64,000 bases of DNA from Euonymus europaeus (taxonomy: Eukaryota > Streptophyta > Magnoliopsida > Celastrales > Celastraceae), in the NCBI GenBank assembly GCA_963580455.1, contig OY756968.1:18755996-18819995 (forward strand). The letters are read 5' to 3'. The notes under the pieces are model-generated. The model did no database searches. It saw only the letters and a list, made by a program, of their open reading frames with translations, and had not been told where the DNA came from. Of the stretch, positions 1-10,582 are shown one piece after another; position 1 is the stretch's first letter; the number at the start of each line of letters is the position of its first letter. The position numbers were made by a program, and so were the translations under genes.

Positions 1-230
1 AATTTCTTTTGTGGATTAGGAATTGTTTCTCTATTAAAATAGTTTATTTCTCTGTTAGAATAGTTTATCTCTCTGTCGAATAGTTTTTTCTCTGTAAAAT
101 TAATTATTTCTGTGGAATTATTTCTCTGTGAATATTTTTATTTTTCTGTGGAATGTTTTATACTTGCAAAACTTGTTTTCTATGGAATTTTTTCTCTGTT
201 CAATAATATTTTTCTCTGTTGTATTTTATT
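1..230 (+). repeat. Cluster of TTTCTCTGT(A/T)GAAT-type motif copies
   Basis: The first 230 bases hold about eight imperfect copies of a short motif close to TTTCTCTGTAGAAT, spaced 20-35 bases apart. Further copies on the same strand occur in this element near 1250, 2592-2625, 2975-3025, 3766-3790, 4091, 4361, 5381-5410, 6643-6675 and 7893-7918. All lie in introns or between genes. I do not know a function. Confidence 0.7.
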
Positions 231-255
231 TTAGTAAAATTTGATTTTCTTGCAG

Positions 256-3200
256 CTAAACTACCAAAGTCAGTTGTTAGTAGAAAAATACAAGATGTAG
301 CACTGCAAGAAGGTCTAAATTACAACATCCAATTTAGATCAAACTTCAAGACGATCATGAAGCTGATAAAAACTTATCATTTGACTGAAATTCAAATTGA
401 GCAAGTGAAACAGACTGCATTCTGGAATCTTCTACAACCTTTTATCAATGGCACTATAGTTAAAGAGGTTGTGAAGACAGAAAGCACGGTCCTATCAATT
501 TTGAAGACCTACAATGCTGAATCTAGGAGTTTTGATGTTGGTGGCAAGAAGTTGACATTGAAGACAACGGATATATCTTTGATATTTGGATTACCAAATG
601 GCAAAAAAGAAATAAACCTTCAGACAAAAGAACACAAGGGAGGGCGAAACACAAAATTCATACATCGAAGGTTTAAAGATGTTAAAAAATTAACATCAAA
701 GAAGTTGAAGACGGCTTACATTGCATGCCATAAGGGAAGAACAAAAGGCAATGCTGAAGATCTTTCTAGGTTACTTTGCCTTTATGTCTGTCACACTCTG
801 TTGATGCCCAATAACGGGACTTATATCCCTTAAAAAATTGTCAAGTATATTGAAGACTTGGATGACAACAGAAACTTCAATTGGGCTGCCATTGTGAAGA
901 AACAACTTTTGAATTCAGTTCACAAAAATGCCCAACATTTACATCGCGTCTCGGGATGCACAATTGTATTGCTTGTAAGTTTTTAATGTATTTTTCCTAT
1001 TATTGAAAATATTTATCATAATATATAGTTCTTTTTTATTTTCACTCACATTAATCTTATTTCTTATGTAGTAGTGGTTTTGTGAGCATTCACTCTTACT
1101 CACTCCGGCTATGAAGAATAATTTTCCAAGATTTATGAAGTGGGATTTGAAAACCTTGGATTGACATGTGGCAATTGGATTTTCTGAATTGTCAGATGAT
1201 TTGGTAAGGAATATTTACTCCTTTATTTATCTTTATGATTTAATTACTTTATTTCTCTGTTTGTTACTTTATTTATTTGTACAACAATTTAATTCTTTTT
1301 TTGTCCAATTTTATCTAGATTAATGATAAAGATCTTGAGCCAACCATAATGGAAGAGCAACTACTTGGAAATTTGAATGTTGAAATGGATGAAAATGAGG
1401 ATGAATCAGAAGAGGAGCAAGACAATGATGATGATGAGGAAGAGAATGAAGAGAATGAAGAAGAGAAAGAAGAGGCTGCTGGTGATGACCAAAGAAGATT
1501 TGATCCAATTGAATAATTTGATGGACAAGAAGATCAAATGGAAATAGAAGACCAAGATAACATTGATAATGACAAATATGAGCCTCAACAAAAACTCAAA
1601 ACACTTGAAGAAGAATTAGCGCAAAGAGATGAAAAAGTGAATGCTCTTGAAGAAAAGGTGAATATGCTTGAAGCAACAATTGAAGTTATGAAGGAGATGG
1701 CAAGAGAAACGGATGCACAAATGGCTATAACAGAATTTGAAAATTCTGTTTTGAAAGAAAAAATTGAAGAGATAAAAAATAAGGAAATGGAGGGAGCGAA
1801 AGAGGAAGAGAGAAATGAGGTGATAAATGGAGGAAAGGAAGAAGGGGAAGTGGAAGGGAAAATGGCAGAGGAAGAAGAAGATAAAGAGAAAAGGGGGGGG
1901 GGGGAAGAAGAAAAAGAGAAAGAGGAAAATAATGAGGAAAACAAAGAGAAGGAGGAAAAACCAAAAGATTCTGTAAGATCTGTGATTACAAGAATCAAGC
2001 AGAAAAAGAGAACAAAAAAACCTCTACTTGAAGATCATGAATATGATTTTATGGTTAAAAAGAAGCAAAAGATTGGTGGAAAGCAAACTTGTGAGGGGGC
2101 TCAAGTGGAGGATAAGCAAGCTAATGTGATTGACATCACTGATGTTCAAACTCCAACTCATAAACCACCAGTTAAAGTAGTAACAATCAAATTTTTGAAG
2201 AAATGGCCTGTTGGATATAACTTGTCAACAGCAGACCGGGAAAAATTGAATGAAATCAATGCCATTGAAGAAAAAAGGTATGATATCCTAACCCTTATGT
2301 TCTTTTCCCCGTGTCTCATTAATATGGTTAAAAGTAAAGCTTCTAATGTGCAACAGTTTGCTCTCTTCTCTTAAATTTGTCTCTGAATACCTTTGACTGG
2401 TGCTACAATGTTATAGTGAACTAGATTTTGCTTAAACTTAAAAGCATTGAATAATATACTTTGTAATATGATTTCCTGTTGATCTCAAGTACAAGTTGAT
2501 ATTATATGTTTTCTATCTCTACTTTTCTTCCTTTTCTGGTTTGATTTTGGCCAGTTTGAGAAGCTAGTCCAAAGTAACTGGTTTGAATTATTTTTCTCTG
2601 TTGAATCATTTTTCTCTGTTGAATATTGTCTATTTTCCATTCACAGTGCTCATGTTTGGACGCGTTCAGGACCAATGTCAAATGTATCTTTGAAAGATAT
2701 AATAGACATGATCAAAGAAAAAGAAATCACTGACGGAGTAAGTGAACATAAAATCCTGCATTTTTCTTTGTATGTTTATTTCCTTCTCTTAAAAATTAAA
2801 ATTTTATTTAATTATTGACGATGCTTCTTCTAGGTGATTGATTCGTACAGCGAAATATTAATGGAAACTCAAGAGCCTAACATCCCGGAAAGTCCGTGGA
2901 ATTATTTTAATGGATCATCATTTGTGTTTCCATGTTACTGTCTAGCAGGTCCTTTTTTCTCCTTAGAAGTTATTTGTTTCTCTATAGAATATATTTGTTC
3001 TCTGTAGAAGCTATTTTTCTTTGTACAACTATTTTTTGATCAATTTTTTTTTTCTGGTTCAGCAATTTATAAGGAGAAAAAATGAAAACCTCCTACGAGC
3101 ATTACTAAACAAAAAGCTGGAAACAAAAGAATGTGAAGATGCAAAGTTCTTGCTTTTCCCACTAAATTCGGATGGCAATCCTAAAACTCCTTCCAGACAT

Positions 3201-3756
3201 TGGACGCTACTTTTGTTTGATACAGATAGGGACACTTGGACGCATTACAACTCAATGCGTCCAAGAAAGAAAGAGCTATTGGATCCTTACATGTTAGATG
3301 CAGAAGAAATGGTAATCTACGCAACTCTATACATATGACCTATTCATATGATAATTAATTTTCACTTTTCTATTCTACATAAAACATATATCATTGAAAA
3401 TGTAAAGAAGTTCAAGAAAAAAGGGAAGAATCATATATCTGTGGGTGATATGCCTCAACAAATGGATGACAGGTATTATCATTTTTTAAAATTCATAATT
3501 TCATGTAATACAATATAATAAGTTTAATTTTTTACAAAAAATTATTAACTCTTAAACCATTTGAAGCTTGCATTGCGGCCCGATTGTGTGCTATGCAATT
3601 AAACAGATTCTTACGCATAGATATATCTCGAAGACACTAACAAAGAGTGAACAACGGCAAATCAGAACAGATATAATTCATGAACTGCTGAATGACAGGA
3701 AGGGGACTTGGACGAGAGAAGATTATGAAACCTTCAAGAATTTTGGGCAAGGCTGA
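256..3756 (+). pseudogene. Ulp1-like SUMO/cysteine protease gene of a MULE, decayed
   Basis: Exons that I can join by GT-AG sites are about 256-974, 1072-1203, 1319-2277, 2647-2737, 2834-2948, 3063-3311, ~3379-3472 and 3567-3756. The first part is the plant-transposon N-terminal domain seen in Ulp1-MULEs (FDVGGKKLTL, then ISLIFGLPNG). The middle is very acidic, rich in Glu and Lys, and probably coiled-coil (1380-1990). The C-terminal part has the C48 protease core: SRHWTLLLFD holds the catalytic His, and LHCGPIVC the catalytic Cys. Known Ulp1 enzymes cleave SUMO precursors or conjugates; the role in transposons is unclear. It is broken: in-frame stops occur at 831-833, at 1072-1074 just after an acceptor, within the exon ending at 1203, and near 1514. 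The exon near 3379 lacks a clear AG acceptor. The 5' end may start outside the window. Confidence 0.75.
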
Positions 3757-4099
3757 TACTAATTTTTCTTTGTATAGAGACATATTTCTTTGTCATATAA
3801 ACACATAACACTGTGACTATTATTGCAAAATCTAAGCTGGAAAATTTTGTGTTTCAAACATTTTGTACAGCTAACAAACAAGATATTGAAAAAGACCCTA
3901 CTTAGTTGGAGGATTTTATTTTTTTCATAGTTAGATTTGTAAGAAATGTTGATTGCCTGATTGAGTTAGTTTACAGTTATTTTTGCAATTCTGTTGAAGT
4001 TTGCCAGTGATAGTCTGTCGGGGTTTGAGTTTTGGTTTCTTTGGTGCAGCTATTTTCTGCATAACCTATATTGAATTTATAAAACCTACATTTTTCTCT

Positions 4100-4573
4100 A
4101 CAGAATCATAAACACTAAACGCTAAACTATGTAAAAACCTAAATCTCAATCCTAAACGACAAACCCTAAACCCAAAACCTTTAAAAGCCTAAACCTTAAA
4201 AACCCAAACCATAAACCTTAAAACCTTAAACCCCAAACTCAAATGCCAAACCCTAAACCCCAAACTCAATCATAAATGCCAAACCCTAAACCCCAAACTC
4301 TTAAACCATTAAACCCTAAACCCTAAACCTTAAAAGCCTAAACACTATATAGAACCTACATTTTTCTCTGTAGAACCATAAAAACCCTAAACCTTAAAAA
4401 TCTTGTAACGCTAAACCTAAGAAAACAATAAACCCCAAAGAAGCCTAAATCTATATATATATATATATACTATTTTTATTTATAGAACCTAAACCCCAAA
4501 CTATGTTAAACCTAAACCTTAATCCTAAATGCCAAAACCAAAATTCCTAGACTCCAAACCCTAAACTCTAAAC
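4100..4573 (+). repeat. Degenerate telomere-like CCCTAAA repeats
   Basis: The stretch is built from imperfect AAACCCTAAAC, AACCTTAAAC and AACCCCAAAC units, close to the plant telomere repeat CCCTAAA. It also contains a short (TA)n run at 4451-4468 and two copies of the TTTCTCTGTAGAA-type motif. Unit lengths vary and no long perfect run exists, so this is an interstitial, decayed tract rather than a chromosome end. Confidence 0.8.
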
Positions 4574-5297
4574 CTCGTGTATCAATTTTTCATTTTGTAA
4601 CATAAAGAGTAAGTGTTAAACCCTAACGGGCTCTTGTATTAGTTTTTCATAACTGTAACCTAAACAGTAAGGTTAAACCCTAAGGGTTTCGAATTCGCTA
4701 AACCCTAACGGGCTTGTGTATCAATTTTTTATTCTGTAACCTAAACAATAAGTGTTAAACCCTAAGGGTTTTGGATTCGCTAAACCCTAACGGGCTCGTG
4801 TATTAGTTTTTTATTTCTGTAACCTAAATAGTAAGGTTAAACACTAAGGGTTTCGGATTCTCTAAACCCTAACGGGCTCGTGTATCGGTTTTTCATTCTG
4901 TAACCTAAATAGTAATTGTTAAACCCCTAAGGGTTTCGGATTCTCTAAACCCTAACAGGCTCATTTATCGATTTTTCATTCGGTAACCTAAATAATAAGT
5001 GTTAAACCCTAAGAGTTTCGGATTCGATAAACCCTATCGGGCTCATGTATCGGATTCTCCAAACCCTAACAGGCTCGTTTATCAATTTTTTATTCTGTAA
5101 CCTAAATAGTAATTGTTAAACCCTAAGGGTTTCGAATTCGCTAAACCCTAACGGGCTCATGTATCGGATTCTCTAAACCCTAAAGGGCTCGTGAATCGGT
5201 TTTTCATTCTGTAACCTAAATAGTAATTGTTAAACCCTAAGAGTTTCGGATTTGCTAAACCTTAACAAGCTCTTGTATCGTTTTTAATTCTGTAACT
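4574..5297 (+). repeat. 82-bp tandem array with telo-box palindromes
   Basis: The motif GGGCTCGTGTATCGG recurs with its CTC at 4631, 4713, 4795, 4877, 4960, 5042, 5074, 5156, 5188 and 5270. The spacing is 82 or 83 bases, except two 32-base steps, so a 32-bp subunit can duplicate alone. Each full unit has one TAAACCCTAACGGG box and one AAACCCTAAGGGTTTCG palindrome. The array lies between the convergent 3' ends of the protease and transposase genes of the MULE. Confidence 0.85.
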
Positions 5298-5551
5298 TTA
5301 GAGGGAATGAATTCTATAAACCACTTCTATGTTGAACACTTCATCAATGTTAAACTTATTTTTAAATGTAACAAGTTATTTTTCTCTGTAGAATTTATTT
5401 TGCTCTGTAGATCTATTTTCTGCATAACAATACAACTTTTCATTATGAGAAAATAGATGGTGTCCAATGAACAGCAAAGTAAAAGAGTAGAAATACTGAA
5501 ATTACATATAATGAATAGTCTAAGAACATAAAAATGTGAATTACATCTCTA

Positions 5552-7818
5552 TCATAATGCGCCATTGCAACTCCTCTTATTGTGATTCCCAATCTGCCCA
5601 CATCTTCCGCACTTGATCTTTCTAGGAATGCTCTCTCCAACAGATCTGATTCTTTTCTTCTTGGGCCATCCTGGCTGTTTCTTTGACTTAGGTGGGAAAA
5701 TAAGCGCATCTGCATTCTTTCCACCCACTTTCCATACCATTTGGACTGGAAATATAGACTGTGAGTAGCATCCAACATAAAATGCAACATGAAAGTAATT
5801 CTCAACATAATCATATATGACTTTTCCACTCTTGGACAAAACCGCAAATGCATGGGAACACGGGAAACCATTTATTTGCCATCTCCCACATGAACAAACC
5901 CTTTGTAAAATATTAACCACCTCAACAGGAGATGAATGTACCTCAAATACTTCAACACTGGATGCACTAACAACCCAATGACAATCCTCCTTCAAAAATG
6001 TTTGAATTTTCTTCTCCTTAGAAGGACATAAAACTAAATTCCATGTCTTTGCATTATCCCTTCTACTTGATATCCGATCCATAAACTTCCAACGAATCTT
6101 ATCAACCAAGTTTGTGATGGGTAAAGAACGATATTCAGAAATCAAAGAATTGAATGACTCAGCCAAATTTGAATACATCTCACCATATCGATTGCCAGTA
6201 AAATATGCATTAGCCCAATGTGTTGCTAGAGCATCCTCTATAAAACTAGCAACATTGGCACCACCAACAGATAAAAGTTCTTGCATACAGTCATTAAATG
6301 CAATTCTACTTGCTACAAAAGCACATTTTTCAAACTTCTTAACAATCATTTCCCTAAAAGAACTACTATAACCTTTCAATCTATCCTTCAAATTTCCCTT
6401 CATATGCAAAAGACAAAAAGAATGGTGAGCAGAAGGAAAAACATTTCTAACACCATTAAGAATACTAGAATGATGATCACTCATAAAAGTTAAGTTCCTT
6501 GTGCAATCAATATGGGGCTTCAATAATCTCAAAAACCATAACCAATTATCTTCATCTTCAGCCAAAACAATTGCAAATGCAACCACAAATATCCCTACAC
6601 AAATAAACAAATAAATAAAAATAAATAAAACTCATAATATATATTTCTCTGTAGAATGTATATTTCTCTATAGAATATAAAAACAGATGGTTCCTTACCT
6701 TCTTCACCGTCTTTTGCAGTAGCAGCAAGAAGGTTCCCCTTATAGCACCCTTTCAAAAATGTCTCATCAAGAAAAAGCAAAGGACGACAAAAGTTGAAGC
6801 CTGAGATCGACGCACCAAATGAAACAAAACATCTCTTGAAACACCCACTAACAACATCACATTCGATCTCAAAATGTGAACCCGGATTACAAGCATTTGC
6901 TTCCTCAAAATAAACCCGTAACAAATCAAAGGAAGAACTATGCTCACCATATTTCATCCTCTTAGCTTTTTCAACACCATACCATGCTGTAAAGTAACTA
7001 ACATCCAAACCATAATCCGATTTAATTTCCTTCGAAACATCAGTTGGACGAACTAGAGGAACAATAGATATACGATCAGCAATAATGCCAGCGACAATAT
7101 CAGACCCCAATCGGCTGTACTTACTAGTACGAATAACAGAACAACAAGTATGCATATTGTTGAAAGACCTAATAAAAAAGAAGTCATTTGACTTCTCTAT
7201 CGATGCATGAACACGCCATTGACAACCTTTTGAAATCTTATATTTACATTCAGCGGTAACCCTCGACTTGTCATTCTTTATCAAAACATACTCAAAACCA
7301 ACCTCAACTCTAAACTTCAATAAAACATTGCGAAACTCAGTAACACCACCACTAAAACACTGCCCTACATGGCAGATATCAGCTGACCAACCAGAAGTAA
7401 GTAAAGTCTTCCTCTTATTATTTTCGAAAGCTAATATAGAATTTGACTCTTGCTCAAATTCATCATTATAAGCAGGGGAAATATCAACTAGAGAACTAGA
7501 AGACTCAATGCCACCATAAACATCAACATTAGAAGCTAATGCTTGTAAACAACCTCTTTTCACCAAAACATCAACATGACCCATAGAAAAATTACGAGCA
7601 AGAGATAATAAATTGTTCAAATCTTCATCATTATCAACCATGGACTCAGAATGTCCAGGTAAATAAGCCAGAAAATGCAAATTTTTAGAATCCAGAAAAT
7701 TCCATTTAGCGCATACGAAATTGACCAAACTCTTGAAATTCATACCATAAACAACTCTCATCATTGAACTTAATGACTCATGCTTCAAAATCAAAATGCA
7801 TGGAGGAACTGATGCCAT
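5552..7818 (-). CDS. MURA-type (MuDR family) transposase, apparently intact
   Basis: The gene has two exons, 7818-6699 and 6594-5552, joined by a 104-base GT-AG intron, giving about 720 residues. I start at the ATG at 7818, as the upstream in-frame ATG (7836) adds six residues that do not look conserved. From the N-terminus: a PB1-like region; the MuDR DNA-binding domain (about 160-235, GCQWRVHAS); the MULE DDE core with Asp near 351 (LFLDETFLKG), Asp near 413 (FMSDHHSSI) and Glu near 519 (NLAESFNSLI); a SWIM zinc finger (CSCGRWQINGFPCSH); and a C-terminal CCHC knuckle (CGRCGQIGNHNKRSC). All catalytic and zinc ligands are present and there is no stop. The family cuts and pastes DNA by binding terminal inverted repeats in the nucleus. 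It converges with the broken Ulp1-like gene. Confidence 0.85.
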
Positions 7819-7920
7819 ATCGAATAAAAACCTCAATCCTCAAAGTTTTTCTGCACAAAACAATGAACAAACATGTTAAAAATAAATTTTATCTGTAGAA
7901 CCTACATTTTTTTCTGTAGA

Positions 7921-9215
7921 ATAGAACTGATACACAAAGCTGCATACAAAAAATATAAAATACAAAGCAAAAAAAAAATCAAATCAACAATGAAGATAAA
8001 ACAGATAGAAAATGTTAAATATATCCAATCAAGATCAGAGATCTCAAAGCATAGTTCATGAAATAAGTAATACAGGACTTGAGATTCAAATTTGAACAAT
8101 ATGTTATAAAACTAAGACAAGAAGAATGTGCCTGCAAATAAATCAAGCCAGAGACCAAAGAGCTCTCTCTCTCTATATATATATATATATACACACACTA
8201 GAAGAAGAGGATTACAATCATCTCACAAAAGAGTCACCCATCTAGAATACATCATACAACTAGATTGAAGATTGCAGCAGCAAAAGCAAAAAGAAGATAA
8301 ATCAGAGATAAGAAATTAGGAAAACAATGAAGAAGTACAGCTAACCTGAATCAATTTGTAGCACCCGAAGAACGGCCAAAGAAATGTCAGATTAGGAGCT
8401 AGCTTCACTAGAGAAGACTAGGATCAGAAATAAAGGGCGATTTATCAGCTGCAAATTGGATCTCTCCTTCATTTGAATGAATGGCCATTTGGTGAATACT
8501 GGTTTCTGCGTTTGAAGGTCACCAGCAACACATATTGTCCTTAATTCAATTATTTTAAATATGAGTTGGATCCTATCTAATGAAAAAAGTGATATGTCCT
8601 TTTACTATTAAAACTTATTAAATAAGGACCTAACCCTAATTTATCCAAATAATAAATGTGGGATTAGTGTATTTAATCTTGATTAAAATTGTAAAATGTG
8701 AATTTTTAGAAAAAAAAAGTAGAATGTTCAATATGAATTTTTTCAGATTCGGGTGAGTGACTAAACTGTCTTGATTATCATAAATCTTAAAATTTCCACT
8801 AGTTATTCAATTTATTAAGTTTATTGGGTCATTCTTTGATTGTTTCTAAAGAGAGTCGAAACTCTGATTATGAATTTTATATGGTCATTTTTTATATTTA
8901 TTATATGAAATTTTTTCCCTTAAAATATGAAACACAAAACAAAATAATTGACCCAGAAAACTTAATTAAAAAAATAAAGTAATGGAAATAAAACTCATTA
9001 GTTTCAAAAAAAAATAAAAAATCCAACTAAACCCCTTTTTTTATTTGCCCAAATAAATTCTTTGTGCTTTAAACAACGTATCACGTTATCCTTCAAGATA
9101 TTTTCTATTAAGAGGTGCTGACACCATTATTTTCAACAAGCAATGACCAACCGCAAGAGTAGAAAAGAGAACCGGAACTCTCTCCTGTCTCCAATCCCAC
9201 CAATTTTATATAGAA
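7921..9215. other. Non-coding: transposase leader and AT-rich spacer
   Basis: No coding region is supported. The stretch next to the transposase start is probably its 5' leader. At 8161-8198 there is a (CT)n(TA)n(CA)n microsatellite. From about 8530 the DNA is very AT-rich and unstructured. The right end of the MULE should lie here, but I could not identify its terminal repeat. Confidence 0.5.
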
Positions 9216-9262
9216 CTAGGTAGTCTTCCAGAGCGTTGCCTCGGGTGTCCATAATTCTTAGA
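9216..9262 (-). mobile_element. Degenerate Helitron-like 3' terminus
   Basis: Read on the minus strand, an imperfect GC-rich hairpin (CCCGAGGCAACGCTCTGG) is followed by a short spacer and then CTAG, with T next. A hairpin about ten bases before CTRR and insertion before T are the marks of a Helitron 3' end. The GCGTTGCC(T/C)CGGG core is shared with the site at 23715, so both may belong to one family. The element body would extend to the right; I could not find its 5' end. Confidence 0.4.
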
Positions 9263-10331
9263 TTGGCTATTTCAATTTTTATTCAACTATTAATGGATGA
9301 GTTTTGCATTATTATGGACATTTTGAGGCACCAGTAATTTACAGCAAACATTAGAAACTATGAAGAATGACAATAGCTACCCAAAATAGGTCACTTGACA
9401 ATCTCTTCTGGAGATGATCCATCAAATGTACTTGCTTCTTTTTGCATGCCAATCTAACTTGTTGCCCATTTCATTGTTTGGGAAGATTATTGCAAACCTG
9501 AGAGGCATGCCATTGAGATAGGTTTCTACCGATCCTCAATTTTACTACGGTGACCATTAACATAAGACGCATATATTCCCCTTCCACACATGATTAGACA
9601 AGTATTCTCCATGTGTATTCTTCAACTACCGTGAACTTTGCATAGTTGAAATGTAGAATATGAAACACAAATAAGACTATAAATGGCAAAATAATTAGCA
9701 TATCCAAGCTAGAAAAACAACGGGGAAAAAACTGAGTACAAAGCACCTATAAGAAGTAGAGGTTCTTGAATAGAAGGCATATCGGGGTTTCAACTTCAGA
9801 TACTGGTGTAGCATATTTGGGATCCCCTGTCTCGGTAAACTTTCTTACAAAATGAGTCATTCCTGACCCAAAATAATCCTAATTATTTTGATGTTATATG
9901 CCACTAATGAGCACAGTACAATTAAAGTAAGATGGTAATCCCAATGAGAAATAAGACAGTAAGTGAATTGACATAGGCTATACACCTACATAGTAGGTTC
10001 ATTCATCTTTAAACTTGTAGTAAGTAGTAACATGTCATTTTAAGCAAAAATGAATTATACAACAAAATAATATCAACAACTACAATTATCCATCGGAGAA
10101 AGGGTGAAACCGGCAATTGAATCCAATGATGATCTACAGTTACAAGAAAATTTCATAAGAAGCTGTATCACATAAAACATGACTCATTCCCTGATTCTTC
10201 TCACAAATGCAACATTGTATTTGTAAAACCTATGACAGATATTATCCAAAGAATAAATAAAGTCAAATCATTACTCATTGTGTTTGGTGAAGGAGAACAA
10301 TTGGAGTTGAAGAATTTAATCACAAGTTTAG
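9263..10331. other. Non-coding stretch, possible Helitron body
   Basis: No reading frame here resembles a protein. If the Helitron-like end at 9216 is real, this stretch and DNA beyond the gypsy element would be its body. I see no internal repeats. Confidence 0.35.
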
Positions 10332-10336
10332 GAGTC

Positions 10337-10538
10337 TGTTACAGTACAGCCCAGGCCCAGTCAGTGGATTTAGTCCATGACAATTGGTTCATTGTGGTGG
10401 CCCATTGTATTAGGGGTTTGGTGTTTTCTGGTGGTAGGGCACCGCTATTTTTGGTGTGTGAAAACTTGTCTCAGTTGCTCTGTTCGTTTCTTGTTCTTGT
10501 TGGTGACTGTTTGTAAGAAAATCTCCATATTCGTATCA
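10337..10538 (+). repeat. 5' LTR of gypsy element
   Basis: The repeat begins TGTTACAGTACAGCCC and ends CGTATCA. It is followed by TC and the tRNA-Met primer binding site. It pairs with 15007-15208. Confidence 0.95.
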
Positions 10539-10582
10539 TCTGGTATCAGAGGGAGGTTCTTTCGCTACGTGTTGTTGCAGGA

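Larger units (their letters stand above)
1..7920. mobile_element. Mutator-like element (MULE) carrying a Ulp1-type protease gene and a MURA transposase
   Basis: A plus-strand gene ending in a Ulp1 (C48) protease core and a minus-strand MURA-type transposase face each other within 8 kb. Known plant MULEs (the Kaonashi and CUMULE types) combine mudrA and Ulp1-like genes, so I read both as one element. The left end lies outside the window, and I could not find terminal inverted repeats or a target duplication on the right. The extent given is therefore the range of the coding regions plus the TTTCTCTGTAGAA-type motif that marks the element's non-coding parts. The transposase is open while the protease gene has several stops. 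Confidence 0.75.

Noticed and set aside
1585..1998. Ser/Phe-rich proteins on the minus strand (137 and 79 residues)
   Set aside because: They are antisense translations of the Glu/Lys-rich part of the Ulp1-like gene.
4100..5297. A chromosome end or telomere
   Set aside because: Repeats are degenerate, mixed with other sequence and flanked on both sides by genes of one transposon.
4574..5297. CRISPR-like array
   Set aside because: Whole 82-bp units repeat, with no unique spacers, in a plant nuclear context.
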